The notes beneath the pieces were generated by a model, which worked only from the letters and a program-made list of their open reading frames with translations, was not told the origin of the DNA and did no database searches. This document shows positions 1-9,141 of a stretch of DNA of 52,276 nt, piece by piece. Each line of letters begins with the position of its first letter. The stretch's first letter is position 1. Source of the DNA: Candidatus Manganitrophus noduliformans (GTDB lineage Bacteria > Nitrospirota > Nitrospiria > SBBL01 > Manganitrophaceae); contig NZ_VTOW01000011.1 in NCBI RefSeq assembly GCF_012184425.1, positions 1 through 52,276 on the forward strand, read 5' to 3'. A program made the translations under genes and the position numbers.

Positions 1-15
1 CTCTTTGGTACTCAT
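1..15 (-). CDS. Transposase N-terminus, IS1202/ISNCY-like (partial)
   Basis: On the minus strand an ATG at 15-13 begins Met-Ser-Thr-Lys-Glu and runs off the window. It is preceded at 16-24 by AAGGAGGTG, a very strong ribosome-binding site. The position relative to the element end matches the start of the complete transposase at 8736 (Met-Arg-Ser-Ser-Glu), which supports both start calls. Only five codons are visible, so the family call rests on the terminal repeats. Confidence 0.5.
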
Positions 16-126
16 CACCTCCTTGTCCTCTCCGACCATCCTGCCCTCCTAATTCGGGCAGACAGTCTATCAGTAAAGAGGACATTTCTACTTTGGCAGA
101 ATAGGACATTATCTCTTTGGGATTAC
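1..126 (-). mobile_element. IS1202/ISNCY-like element, right end only (cut by window edge)
   Basis: The stretch ends with paired copies of a GGACATT motif and a terminal GGATTAC at about 120-126. It is laid out like the complete element's right end at 8797-8850 (GGACATTTCTATTTTGG, then GGACATTATCACTTTTGG, then ATTAC). The sequence is clearly diverged from that copy, so this is a related element rather than an identical one. The body lies beyond the left edge. Confidence 0.7.
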
Positions 127-733
127 ATTTATTTGTTGGACACTACACTAGGCTCTCTTCGATAAAGATTGATATCTCCTTCTTTGGAAAAATGGCCCGT
201 CAGACCGCTCCGACGGCTCCTTTTATCCAACAACATCCACCTGCTCCAAGATTGTGCTTCTTCTTGTGGCTGCCTGTGAATGAGGCCAGCTCATGAAGGT
301 GATAAACAGTCAAGAGGTGTAACGATCGCAGGACAACATTCATTAACGGGGATGCCGCCCTTTTTGCGCTCCGGCAAAGACGATCTGCGCGGGTTAATGC
401 CACGCCCAAGGGCACCGAGCGCCACACATATGTGGGGGAACGAGTTTACTTCGGCAACCTGACCCCTGTTTAACGCGTTGTTTCGATTCAGGGTTTACTC
501 CATTTTAGTATCCCATCATCTCAGTATCCTCGTCTTTACAAAATGAGGGATCGTAAGTATAGTTATAAAGATAATAAAGATTATATAAAGGTATTTTGTC
601 TGTTGACGGACGATTGTCAAGATTGTGTCATGCGGCGATTCCTCACGGAATGTATTCCTCATTTTTTCCTTCCCCACAAGTCCCCGATCCGCCGACCGTT
701 TTTGAGAAATCTTCAATGCCAAGAGGGATGCCG
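127..733. other. Intergenic region, about 600 bp, no supported gene
   Basis: Two small open frames of 60-75 codons on opposite strands overlap at 200-462; neither has a recognisable product, motif or ribosome-binding site. The last part, 540-600, is very AT-rich (for example TATAGTTATAAAGATAATAAAG near 556) and is a plausible promoter zone for the EAL gene at 734, but I cannot pair a good -35 with a good -10 element. Confidence 0.5.
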
Positions 734-3148
734 ATGAAGCGGCTTTCCTTTTCGAGCCTGCGCGTCCGTCTATTTTTTCTTGTCCTTACTGCTGTGTTTC
801 CGGCCTTGGGACTTGTGTTCTATACCGCTCTGGAACAGAGGCACTCAGCCACGGTCGAAGCGCAGCAGACCGCCCTGCGATTGGCCCGGCTCGCTTCCGG
901 AAATCAAGGACAATTGATCGGGGGGGTGCGTCAGCTCCTCGTCGGCTTATCCCAGCTTCCGGAGGTTCGCTCCGGGGATACGGAGGGGTGCGGTGCAGTT
1001 CTCTCAAAAGTCCTACAACAATACCCGCTTTATGCCAATCTCGGCGTAGCGAGTGCCGACGGGATGGTCTTCTGTAGCGCGCTGTCGGCGCTTGGCCCTG
1101 CCAACCTCTCCGACCGGGCTTATTTTCAGCGAGCGATCCAGACGGGCGATTTCGCTATCGGCGACTATCAGATCGGCCGTATTACCGGCAAGGCCACAGT
1201 GAATTTCGGCTACCCCGTCATGAAGGATGGCCAGATCGAAGTCGTGATCTTCTCCGCGCTTGATTTAGCATGGCTCAACCGGCTCGCATCCGAGGCGGAA
1301 TTGCCACCGGGATCAACGTTTACCGTGTTCGATCGGAACGGGACCATTTTATTCCAATACCCCAATCCAGAGAGGTGGATCGGCCGATCCCTGAAGAACA
1401 CCTCTTTCGTCAGGGCTATTCTCGATCAACGGACGGGCGTTGCGGAAGCGGCGAGCATGGAGGGGATTCCGAGCCTATTTGGATTTGCCCCTCTCTTCGG
1501 TACTCAAGAGTCTGGAGATGTTTACGTCGGGGTTGGCATTCCCAGAGAGGCGGCCTTCTCCGAAGTAAATCGGATTTTCTCCCGTCATCTCCTGGGGCTC
1601 GGCCTAGTCGGGGCCTTGACCTTTCTCACCGCCTGGGTCGGGAGCGATCTCTTTGTTCTCCGCCAGGTAAACGCGTTGACGGAGACGACCCGACGGTTTG
1701 CGGCGGGAGATTTCAGCGCGCGGAACGGACCCTCCTATCGAAAAGGGGAGTTGGAGCTGCTGGCGCGAACCTTCGACGAGATGGCCGAATCGATCCAGAA
1801 ACACACCGCGGCCCTGGAACACCAAGCCACTCACGATAGACTAACCGGCCTTCCCAACGCGGCGCTGCTCCGAGACCGCCTTCACCAGGCGATCCTGGCC
1901 GGACAGCGGGAACGAAAACCGCTCGCGCTGCTTGTCGTGGACCTGGATCGCTTCAACGAGATAAATGACACCCTCGGCCACAAAAACGGCGATCTCGTTC
2001 TGAGAGCGGTCGGCGTTCGTCTGCTGGAAGGACTGCGGAAATCCGATACGGTCGCGCGGCTCGCCGGCGATAGGTTCGCAGTGATGCTCCCCATGACGGG
2101 GGTCGAGGGGAGCATCGAGGCGGCCCAGAAGATCGCAAAACGGTTGGAGGAGCCTTTTTTCCTGGAAGAATTGGCGCTTGATGTGGAAGTCAGCGTCGGG
2201 ATCTCCCTTTTCCCCGACCACGGAGAGGAAGCGGAGCTTCTCATCCGACGGGCGGATGTGGCGATCTCTTTAGCCCGGCAGAGCGGAAACGGGTATGCGG
2301 TTTATGTTTCCGAGCGGGACCAACACAGCACACGACGGCTTGCGCTCCTGGGGCAATTGCGCCAGGCGATCGAGACCGGACAGTTGATTCTCTATTATCA
2401 GCCGAAGATTGATCTCAGATCCGGCCGCGTCATCGGCGTGGAAGCGCTCGTGCGCTGGATACACCCGGAATTCGGTCTGATCCCGCCTGATGAGTTTATT
2501 GCGCCCGCGGAGAAGAGCGGGTTGATCCGGCCTCTGACTCTCTGGGTGGTGGAAGCGGCGCTGCGTCAATGCCGCGCCTGGCGGGAGGAGGGGCGTGCGT
2601 TCTCGGTCTCGGTCAATGTGTCGGCGCGGAATCTCCTCGATTCGCAGTTCCCGGATCAGGTTGCGGGACTGCTTCAGACACATGGCGTGTCCCCATCCCA
2701 GTTGGAGCTTGAGATTACCGAAAGCGCGATTATGGCCGATCCGTCAAAAGCGCTGGAGATTCTCAGGCGTTTCAATCAGACGGGGATCTCTCTTTCGATC
2801 GACGACTTCGGGACAGGCTACTCCTCCTTAGGCTACCTCAGGAAGCTGCCGGTGGATACGATCAAAATCGATAAATCATTCGTGAAAAACATGACCATGG
2901 ATGAGAATGACGCGATGATCGTCCGCTCGACCATCGACCTGGGGCATCATTTGGGGCTGAAGGTTATCGCCGAAGGAGTGGAGAATCAGGAGATATGGAA
3001 TCATCTCGTCCTCGTCGGCTGCGATGCGGCGCAGGGATATCATATCAGCCGGCCGATTCCTGCGGCGGAGATGGGACGGTGGCTCGCGGAGCTTGCTCCA
3101 CAAAAAGGCTGGATCGTCGGGACGACGCGAGACCGGAACCCCCGGTAG
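734..3148 (+). CDS. Membrane c-di-GMP phosphodiesterase: Cache-HAMP-GGDEF(degenerate)-EAL
   Basis: The 804-residue protein has an N-terminal membrane helix (about 10-32), a periplasmic Cache-type sensor containing SDRAYFQRA and GDYQIGRITG, a second helix, a HAMP linker, GGDEF at about 360-530 and EAL at about 545-790. The GGDEF signature reads AGDRF (444-448), so cyclase activity is unlikely, although an RxxD (RKSD) sits five residues before it. The EAL domain looks intact: EALVRW from 570, SVNVSARN, EITES, DDFGTGYSS, IKIDKSF and AEGVE. It should hydrolyse c-di-GMP, perhaps with the GGDEF half as a GTP-sensing regulator. I chose ATG 734 because AAGAGGG sits six bases upstream; the open frame extends back to 596 and ATG 728 is too close to the ribosome-binding site. 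A diguanylate cyclase follows on the same strand. Confidence 0.9.
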   Translation: MKRLSFSSLRVRLFFLVLTAVFPALGLVFYTALEQRHSATVEAQQTALRLARLASGNQGQLIGGVRQLLVGLSQLPEVRSGDTEGCGAVLSKVLQQYPLYANLGVASADGMVFCSALSALGPANLSDRAYFQRAIQTGDFAIGDYQIGRITGKATVNFGYPVMKDGQIEVVIFSALDLAWLNRLASEAELPPGSTFTVFDRNGTILFQYPNPERWIGRSLKNTSFVRAILDQRTGVAEAASMEGIPSLFGFAPLFGTQESGDVYVGVGIPREAAFSEVNRIFSRHLLGLGLVGALTFLTAWVGSDLFVLRQVNALTETTRRFAAGDFSARNGPSYRKGELELLARTFDEMAESIQKHTAALEHQATHDRLTGLPNAALLRDRLHQAILAGQRERKPLALLVVDLDRFNEINDTLGHKNGDLVLRAVGVRLLEGLRKSDTVARLAGDRFAVMLPMTGVEGSIEAAQKIAKRLEEPFFLEELALDVEVSVGISLFPDHGEEAELLIRRADVAISLARQSGNGYAVYVSERDQHSTRRLALLGQLRQAIETGQLILYYQPKIDLRSGRVIGVEALVRWIHPEFGLIPPDEFIAPAEKSGLIRPLTLWVVEAALRQCRAWREEGRAFSVSVNVSARNLLDSQFPDQVAGLLQTHGVSPSQLELEITESAIMADPSKALEILRRFNQTGISLSIDDFGTGYSSLGYLRKLPVDTIKIDKSFVKNMTMDENDAMIVRSTIDLGHHLGLKVIAEGVENQEIWNHLVLVGCDAAQGYHISRPIPAAEMGRWLAELAPQKGWIVGTTRDRNPR

Positions 3149-3245
3149 ATCCCCCTTGAGACCTCAAGGATCGCGGGGCCTTATGAGCGGAGCAAGGAGT
3201 TCCCGGCAAGAATAGATCCAGGATGCTCCCCCAATTTGGGAAACG

Positions 3246-4562
3246 ATGCGGGTTTCGATCAGGAAAAGACTTTCCGGCTTCATGCTGGCGATGGTCGTTC
3301 CGACAGTGGTGATCGGTGCGGGGAGCCTTTTCCTTGTACAGGAAGTGGTCGATCGGTTTGAAGCCGCCATCGCCGAGGGCGAGGAGGAGATCCTACCGGC
3401 CATTCGCCTTCAAACCCTCATTAATAGAGCTATCATATTTCCAAACGACTATTTGGCGACGGGAGGTCGTCAAGAGATCTCCCGTTTCAGAGAGGCTGCG
3501 GCGAAGGTCGACGCAGAATTCGACCGGATGGTAGAGAGATCTCTTTTCGATCATCAAGAAGAAAAGGGAATGGTTCAGGAAGCGCTCGGCTACTGGCTTG
3601 CTTCCCGTCAGACCGCCACGACCCTCCTCGGCATCTCGGAGCCGGTCGGAAACCCGGAAGCAGCCCGCCTGATGGCGCTGATGGATTCCCAGGCGATGCA
3701 GGCAACGAAGTCGCTCGGAGCGATCTTTACGATCGCGCAGGAAGAACGGAGGGTTGAGTTAAGAAGGGCGAACGAGGCCTATCGCCGCATGATACAATGG
3801 GTTGTCTTTCTTTCGGCGGCCGGTATGTTCGCGGGCATTGTCCTCGTCTTCCTTTTGGACCGTCATCTGACCCGTCCGGTCCAGGCCCTTACCGAGGGCG
3901 CCGTGCGGATTGGGGGCGGAAATCTGGACTATCGTATTGAAATCAGAACCGGGGACGAGTTGGAAGTCCTTGCGGTGGAATTCAACCGGATGGCGGTGAT
4001 CCTTCACGAAGACCGGGAGGCCCTGAAACACTTGGCACTGCACGACGGGATGACCGGCCTGCTGAATCACAGGGAGTTTCATCGCCGCTTGAGCGAAGAG
4101 TTCAGCCGGGCCGAGCGTCATCGGAGGCCGTTGACGCTGATGATGATTGACGTCGATCACTTCAAAAAATTCAACGACGCTTACGGTCACCCTCAGGGAG
4201 ATAAGTTGTTGAAGCTGGTTTCGGAGGCGATCAAAGAGTCTGTTCGCCAAAGCGACATCGTGGCGCGCTATGGCGGAGAAGAGTTTGCGGTCCTAGTGGT
4301 CGACACAGCCGTTCCGGAAGCGACGGCTTTGGGATGGCGAATCCAAAAGAGGATTTACGATATGGGACCCGAAATAGTCCGCCTGATTACCGGTGTCGAT
4401 GGCGTTCCCGTGACGGTCAGCATCGGAGTGGCCTCTTACCCCGACGGAGCTGCGACAGAAGGTGATCTCGTCCAGTTGACCGATCAGATGTTGTACATGG
4501 CCAAAAAGAAGGGGCGTAACCAGGTTTGCACGGCGGCTCAGGACGGCGCTCCAAAGGAATAG
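3246..4562 (+). CDS. Membrane diguanylate cyclase (sensor-HAMP-GGDEF)
   Basis: This 438-residue protein should make c-di-GMP from two GTP at the inner membrane. An N-terminal helix (about 10-32) is followed by a mostly helical periplasmic region of about 150 residues resembling a four-helix-bundle sensor, a second helix (about 182-205), a HAMP domain and a C-terminal GGDEF domain. The signature is GGEEF at 343-347, and RQSD five residues upstream is a canonical product-inhibition I-site, so the enzyme looks active and feedback-controlled. It lies 97 bp after the phosphodiesterase, giving an adjacent make/break pair. It converges on the NtrC-type regulator gene with only 12 bp between stops. 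The ribosome-binding site before ATG 3246 is weak. Confidence 0.92.
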   Translation: MRVSIRKRLSGFMLAMVVPTVVIGAGSLFLVQEVVDRFEAAIAEGEEEILPAIRLQTLINRAIIFPNDYLATGGRQEISRFREAAAKVDAEFDRMVERSLFDHQEEKGMVQEALGYWLASRQTATTLLGISEPVGNPEAARLMALMDSQAMQATKSLGAIFTIAQEERRVELRRANEAYRRMIQWVVFLSAAGMFAGIVLVFLLDRHLTRPVQALTEGAVRIGGGNLDYRIEIRTGDELEVLAVEFNRMAVILHEDREALKHLALHDGMTGLLNHREFHRRLSEEFSRAERHRRPLTLMMIDVDHFKKFNDAYGHPQGDKLLKLVSEAIKESVRQSDIVARYGGEEFAVLVVDTAVPEATALGWRIQKRIYDMGPEIVRLITGVDGVPVTVSIGVASYPDGAATEGDLVQLTDQMLYMAKKKGRNQVCTAAQDGAPKE

Positions 4563-4574
4563 ACGGGAGGTCGA

Positions 4575-5981
4575 TCAGAATAAGGGCTCCAGCTTATACT
4601 TATCCATTCGATATCGGAGGGTATCGCGGGTGAGTCCCAGGAGCTTTGCCGCATGAGTGACATTCCATGAGGTCTGCTTCAGCGCCTGGAGAACAAGATC
4701 GCGCTCGACCTCTTCGAGCGAGATTCCCTGCGGCGGGAGGAGAAACCGACCCTCGCTCTCCTTATCTTGGTCCTTGTGTATTTTGACAAGGCCGGGGAGG
4801 AGTGCAAGCTGGTCCGGCTCAATCGTCTCCTGCTTTGAGAGGAGGACGGTCTGCTCGATCATATTTCTCAATTCGCGGACGTTGCCGGGCCATGAATAAT
4901 CGAGGAGCGCCTTTTCGGCTTCCGGACTGAAGCGCATTCCCTGTTTTCCATATCGCCGGGAGTGGATTTTCAAGAAATGGTTGGCGAGAGGGAGGATGTC
5001 GCTCCCTCGGCTGCGGAGCGGAGGAAGCTCCAGGTGGATGATCCGAAGCCGAAAAAAGAGGTCCGGCCGAAATCGTCCTTGGCGGACCGATTCTTCAAGG
5101 GATTGGTTCGTTGCGGTAATGATCCGGACGTCGACCTTCTGTTCTCGAATATTCCCAATGCGGCGGATCACTTTATCCTCGAGTGCTTTGAGCAATTTGG
5201 CCTGGAGGGATATTTCAATCTCCCCGATCTCATCCAAGAAGAGGGTTCCTCCTTCCGCAGCCTGGAAAAGGCCGATCTTCTTCTCCTTTGCGTCTGTGAA
5301 GGCGCCCCGCTCATATCCGAAGAGCTCGGCCTCCAGGAGCTGTGTTGGAATCGAGGCGCAGTTAATTTCGATAAAAGGACCATTTTTTCGCGGGCCGTTG
5401 TAGTGAAGAGCCCGAGCCGCCAGCTCCTTTCCGGTGCCGGTCTCACCGGTGATCAGGACAGCGGGCGGGTCCCCCTCCGTTAATTTCCGCTCCGAATCGA
5501 TAATTTGCTCGATCCGGTTTTTCAATGAACGCATCGGCGGCGACTTCCCAATCAGGGCGGAAAGCGTACTTTCACCGGCCTCTTTTTCCCTGTAATAAGA
5601 GAGGGTCCCTTCCAACTTGGTCTGTCCGACCGCCTTGTCGAGAAGGACCTTGAGTTTTGCGAGGACCAGCGGTTTATTCATAAAGTCATAAGCGCCGGCC
5701 TTCATCGCGTCGACTGCCGTTTCGATGTTCCCATGTGCGGTGATGATGACGATCTTCACCTGCGCGTCACGCTCCTTTATCCGAGCGAGGGCGTCAAGGC
5801 CGCTCATTCCCGGCAGCTGTAGATCGAGTAAGATGACGTCCGGCTTAAACGAATCGAGCTGCTGGAATCCTTCCTCGGCGCTCTGGGCGATTCGGACCTC
5901 GTATCCATAGCGTTCCAGATACGTCTTCATGTTTCTTGCCAGCGTCGTTTCATCTTCAATGATGAGAATGGCATACGACAT
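4575..5981 (-). CDS. NtrC-family sigma-54-dependent response regulator
   Basis: This 468-residue cytoplasmic protein has the classical three-part layout: receiver (about 1-120, phospho-acceptor Asp53 in LLDLQLPG), AAA+ sigma-54 activation domain (Walker A GETGTGKE, Walker B GGTLFLDEIGE) and a Fis-type helix-turn-helix at the C-terminus (NVTHAAKLLGLTRDTLRYRM). The sigma-54 contact loop reads GAFTDA instead of GAFTGA, a tolerated variant in some family members. The kinase gene lies four bases upstream on the same strand, so the two are co-transcribed and are presumably a cognate pair. It is one of two such activators in a window with several sigma-54-type promoters and could drive some of them; that link is inference. 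Confidence 0.93.
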   Translation of the reverse strand: MSYAILIIEDETTLARNMKTYLERYGYEVRIAQSAEEGFQQLDSFKPDVILLDLQLPGMSGLDALARIKERDAQVKIVIITAHGNIETAVDAMKAGAYDFMNKPLVLAKLKVLLDKAVGQTKLEGTLSYYREKEAGESTLSALIGKSPPMRSLKNRIEQIIDSERKLTEGDPPAVLITGETGTGKELAARALHYNGPRKNGPFIEINCASIPTQLLEAELFGYERGAFTDAKEKKIGLFQAAEGGTLFLDEIGEIEISLQAKLLKALEDKVIRRIGNIREQKVDVRIITATNQSLEESVRQGRFRPDLFFRLRIIHLELPPLRSRGSDILPLANHFLKIHSRRYGKQGMRFSPEAEKALLDYSWPGNVRELRNMIEQTVLLSKQETIEPDQLALLPGLVKIHKDQDKESEGRFLLPPQGISLEEVERDLVLQALKQTSWNVTHAAKLLGLTRDTLRYRMDKYKLEPLF

Positions 5982-5985
5982 CGAT

Positions 5986-7332
5986 CTACCCCGCTGATGG
6001 AATGTGTAGTAAAACAGTGGTTCCGATCCCCTCTTTGCTTTCCATCTGCAGCGTCCCGCCGTGCCGCTCGATGATCCGTTTGGCCAGCGAGAGGCCGACC
6101 CCCATTCCCTTCGATTTCGTCGTGTAAAAGGGTTTAAAGATTTTGTCCATCTGAGCTTCCGGAATGCCGCTTCCGGTATCTTTGATCACGATTTCGACGC
6201 GGCCGGCATTTTTCTCGTTTTGGCTGGAGACCCGCAATTCTCCTCCTTCCGGCATGGCATCGAGCGAGTTTGCGATCAGGCTGATTAAGACGTGACGCAT
6301 CAATGCCTCGTCCGCGTGGACGAGGGGAGAGGACGGTTCCAGGGTCAGCGTCGGCTTCACGCTCCGCTTCCTCATCTCACGATCGAGGGAGTCGAGGGTC
6401 GATTGGATCAGATCGTTGATCCGGATGGAGGCGGGATTTCCGCTCGGCGGTTTGGAATAGACGAGCAGCTCCCGAATCCAGTCCTCAATCCGGTCTGTCT
6501 CATGAATGATCTCCTCGGCGGTGGCGCGAAAGGGCGGGTTTTCTTCCAGTGCGACCTCCGCGGAGGAGCGGATAGAGGCGAGCGGATTCCGGATGCCGTG
6601 GGCCACGGCCGAAGCCATCTCTCCGATGGCGGCCATCGTTTTGGATTCAACGAGCTGTTCCTGTTGCCGGCGGATGACCCGGGCCGCACGGCGTACGATC
6701 CAAAAGAGAGAGACATAGAGAAAGATTCCTCCCAGGCCCGCGCTCAACCAGACCAGTTGATTTCCACGCTGAATGGCATGAAACAGCGTAAGCGGAACCT
6801 TGTAGACTTCCACCACGCCGACCACTTTGTTCTCGGAGAGGTTCCAAACCGGGATATATATTTCAGCGAAAAAAGGAACCTCCTGATCGAAAACATGCTC
6901 CGGCTTGGATGATTTCCCGGAAGTCCCGCTCGTGACGGCCAGTTTTCCCGAGAGCGCCGTCTCCAATTGGGGGTTGGGGCTGAAACGATGGCCGATGAAG
7001 CGATCGTCATCCGACCAGAGAATCGATCCGTTGCCGTTGTAAACGTTGGCGCGGACCACCTCCGGCATGGTGGCAATCTGCTTGAAGAAGGCCTCGAAAA
7101 CAGTTTTCGTCTTCCCGGGATCATCCGTCTCGAAATAGCTGCGTGTATTCTCCGCTTGCGCGATGGTCTGGACAAACTCCATCGTCACGACCGCGTCGCG
7201 CTGGAGCATGTTGTGCGTGAGAAAGCTCGAGAGGAGGATGGAGGAGACGGCTGTGATCAGACCGACGGAGAGGAAGCTCAGAAGAGCAAACCAGCGAAGG
7301 AGGTTAAAGGGTTGTTTCTCTTCAATCGGCAT
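5986..7332 (-). CDS. Membrane sensor histidine kinase, NtrB/ZraS-like
   Basis: This 448-residue kinase has two membrane helices (about 15-38 and 195-213) around a periplasmic sensor of about 150 residues. The dimerisation/phosphotransfer domain carries His245 in SAVAHGIRNPLAS, and the ATP-binding domain shows the N box (LIANSLDAMPEGGE), the G1 box (DTGSGIP) and a G2 region (KGMGVGLSLAKRI). The layout and the downstream NtrC-type partner resemble ZraS/HydH-type systems that sense periplasmic conditions; the stimulus cannot be read. An IS1202-like element sits about 100 bp upstream of its start, so the original promoter may have been separated or altered. Confidence 0.92.
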   Translation of the reverse strand: MPIEEKQPFNLLRWFALLSFLSVGLITAVSSILLSSFLTHNMLQRDAVVTMEFVQTIAQAENTRSYFETDDPGKTKTVFEAFFKQIATMPEVVRANVYNGNGSILWSDDDRFIGHRFSPNPQLETALSGKLAVTSGTSGKSSKPEHVFDQEVPFFAEIYIPVWNLSENKVVGVVEVYKVPLTLFHAIQRGNQLVWLSAGLGGIFLYVSLFWIVRRAARVIRRQQEQLVESKTMAAIGEMASAVAHGIRNPLASIRSSAEVALEENPPFRATAEEIIHETDRIEDWIRELLVYSKPPSGNPASIRINDLIQSTLDSLDREMRKRSVKPTLTLEPSSPLVHADEALMRHVLISLIANSLDAMPEGGELRVSSQNEKNAGRVEIVIKDTGSGIPEAQMDKIFKPFYTTKSKGMGVGLSLAKRIIERHGGTLQMESKEGIGTTVLLHIPSAG

Positions 7333-7415
7333 GAGGTTATAATCGAAGAACGGGTGAATTCATTTCTATTGATCCAAAACATCAATCAATGTAACTGATT
7401 ACTTTCTGTGAGTCA

Positions 7416-7429
7416 ATGGATGCCTCCGG
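7416..7429 (+). repeat. Target-site duplication, left copy (14 bp)
   Basis: ATGGATGCCTCCGG is directly repeated at 8851-8864 on the other side of the IS1202-like element. A perfect 14-bp match abutting both ends of a complete insertion sequence is best explained as the duplicated target. Confidence 0.85.
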
Positions 7430-8850
7430 CTTTGTCAAGCCAAAATAGAAATGTCCTCTTTCTACCAAAATAGAAATGTCCGGTTTTAGGGGTTTGGAGC
7501 GAGTTCTCTTTTTCTGTTTCGACCAAACTGAAAATTCCTCCACGGATGATCTGCTACGGGCTTGCTGTTCTTGAGTGTTTGGTTGCGCTCAGAAGGCGGC
7601 TGCACTTTCAGTGGCCGACTCAGAATCTCTGTGTAAGGTAGACTCCTTCCTCGGTGACTCAAATGCAACGAGCCGTCCAACCACTCTTCAACGCAGATCT
7701 TCTCTGCCCGAATATTCTTCTGAATTTGATACAGCTTGCCTTCATAAGAGATTGTCCAATCCTTCCTCAATACCCGCTCGCTCTTAAGGCAGAGAATTCG
7801 ATCTAGCTCTCTTGCAGGAGGAGCCGCCCGATGCAGGTCCCCCGGCTTTAGCGGGACAACCCTAAAGCGTCTGTTATAGATCGGCAGATATTTCTCTAAG
7901 AATCGGTTTGCTTCTTCGATGCTTGCAATCTTCTCAAGGCGCATCTCCTTGACCAGTCGGTCCTGAAAGGTGCGAAAGAGTCGCTCGATTCTCCCTTTGG
8001 CTTGGGGGGAGTCCGCATGGATGACTTCCACCGCTAATTCCTGGAGGCTTCTCTGAAACTGGCTCATCGGCTTGCTGTCTAAGAGTTGTTGCTCTTCGCT
8101 CTGCTTTGCAGTCGATTTGTAGGTCGAATGCTTGTCGATATAGACTTCCAAGGGAACCCCATCGCGCTGGATGTAGCGCCGAAGGCTGTCCATGGCGGGG
8201 TAGGTGCCTTCGTACTCGTAAAAACGAGCATACACGCGGCTGGTCGCATCGTCGATGTAGGCCATCAGTACACACCAAGGCCCTCTGCCCTCCAGCCAGT
8301 CGTGATGGGAGCCATCCATCTGCAACAACTCCCCCAACTGCCCTCGCCTCTGTCGCCAGCGCCGATGCGGCCGCTTCTTCCGGCTCGGATACGCAATCCC
8401 TTCCGCCTTCAGCCACAGCCGAAGTGTCTCATCGCTGAGAGGAATGGCATTGCGCTCCGAGAGCTTCTCCGCCGCCCGCGTCGGCCCAAACCCCGCATAC
8501 TCTTGCTGGTAGATCTTCAGCACTTGCCGCTTACTCTTCTCGTCCGTCCGCCGGTTCGAGGGCCTGCCTCGGCTGCGATGACACAGCCCTCGCTCTCCTT
8601 CCTCTAATAGCCGCCGCTTAAGTCGGCGAATCTGTCGATCGGTTAACCCCAAATGTGCTGCCGCTTGCTTCTGGGTCAGCCCCTTCTCGATGACCTGCTC
8701 GATAATATGCAGCCGCCTTGCTTCGCTGCTCCTCATCACCAAAATGTCCTCCAAAGCTCCTCCGTCTCCTCTCAAAATGAAGGAAGCAGTGTAGCTTATA
8801 TAAGGACATTTCTATTTTGGTAAAAGCGGACATTATCACTTTTGGATTAC
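7430..8850 (-). mobile_element. Complete IS1202/ISNCY-like insertion sequence
   Basis: About 1.42 kb, with the transposase on the minus strand. The ends carry related inverted sequences: GTCAAGCCAAAATAGAAATG on the left (from 7434) and, on the reverse strand of the right end, GTAATCCAAAAGTGATAATG. Each end holds two spaced copies of a GGACATT/AATGTCC motif (left copies within 7439-7480), likely transposase-binding sites. ATGGATGCCTCCGG is present at 7416-7429 and again at 8851-8864, a 14-bp target-site duplication, which fits the long duplications known in this family. The exact termini are uncertain by a few bases. The intact open frame and perfect duplication suggest recent insertion. Confidence 0.85.
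7486..8736 (-). CDS. ISNCY/IS1202-family transposase
   Basis: The 416-residue protein cuts and joins the element's ends. The N-terminus holds a helix-turn-helix (LTQKQAAAHLGLTDRQIRRL) followed by the HRSRGRPSNR segment typical of this family. A retroviral-integrase-type catalytic core comes next, with candidate acidic residues in LLQMDGSHHDW, YIDDATSR and GRIERLFRTF, and then a C-terminal beta-rich region. The frame opens at 8775, but ATG 8736 (MRSSEARRLHI) matches the strongly supported start of the related element at the left window edge. The gene is intact, so the element may still be active. Confidence 0.9.
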   Translation of the reverse strand: MRSSEARRLHIIEQVIEKGLTQKQAAAHLGLTDRQIRRLKRRLLEEGERGLCHRSRGRPSNRRTDEKSKRQVLKIYQQEYAGFGPTRAAEKLSERNAIPLSDETLRLWLKAEGIAYPSRKKRPHRRWRQRRGQLGELLQMDGSHHDWLEGRGPWCVLMAYIDDATSRVYARFYEYEGTYPAMDSLRRYIQRDGVPLEVYIDKHSTYKSTAKQSEEQQLLDSKPMSQFQRSLQELAVEVIHADSPQAKGRIERLFRTFQDRLVKEMRLEKIASIEEANRFLEKYLPIYNRRFRVVPLKPGDLHRAAPPARELDRILCLKSERVLRKDWTISYEGKLYQIQKNIRAEKICVEEWLDGSLHLSHRGRSLPYTEILSRPLKVQPPSERNQTLKNSKPVADHPWRNFQFGRNRKRELAPNP

Positions 8851-8864
8851 ATGGATGCCTCCGG
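8851..8864 (+). repeat. Target-site duplication, right copy (14 bp)
   Basis: Second copy of ATGGATGCCTCCGG. Beyond it the flanks differ (CTTT on the left copy's inner side, TTCC on the outer side here), so the match is limited to 14 bp. Confidence 0.85.
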
Positions 8865-9098
8865 TTCCTGCAGATCATTTGGGATGATCTTGACGGGGGA
8901 GCGGGCAAAGATCGCTGAGCCGGGGAGGGGAGGGTTGGCGTCATCACAGAACAGGATGGGCCATCGGCTGTCGGTCACCCTCGGCATCGGCGTCGCCTGT
9001 TTCACTGTCGATGCCGTCTCGGCGGACCACCCTGGTTTATACAGACCAAGAGCTGTATGCGGATAAAAATACAAGGGCGAAACCGGACTAATCTGCAC
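8865..9098 (-). pseudogene. Possible small ORF interrupted by the insertion sequence
   Basis: On the minus strand an open frame starts at 9098 (MQISPVSPLYFYPH...) and runs into the insertion sequence. Removing the element and one duplication copy joins the frame (…LQEPEASIDSQ…) to a stop at 7384-7382, giving about 100 residues. I recognise no domain, and the reading may be chance. The remaining bases up to 9141 show nothing else. Confidence 0.2.
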
Positions 9099-9141
9099 GA
9101 TGGGGGGGAGGTCTTTCCCCGAGTCCGGTCCACCCCAAGCG

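Noticed and set aside
8865-9098. PEP-CTERM-like reading of the QEPEAS end
   Set aside because: No following hydrophobic helix or basic tail; the resemblance is a few residues at an insertion junction.
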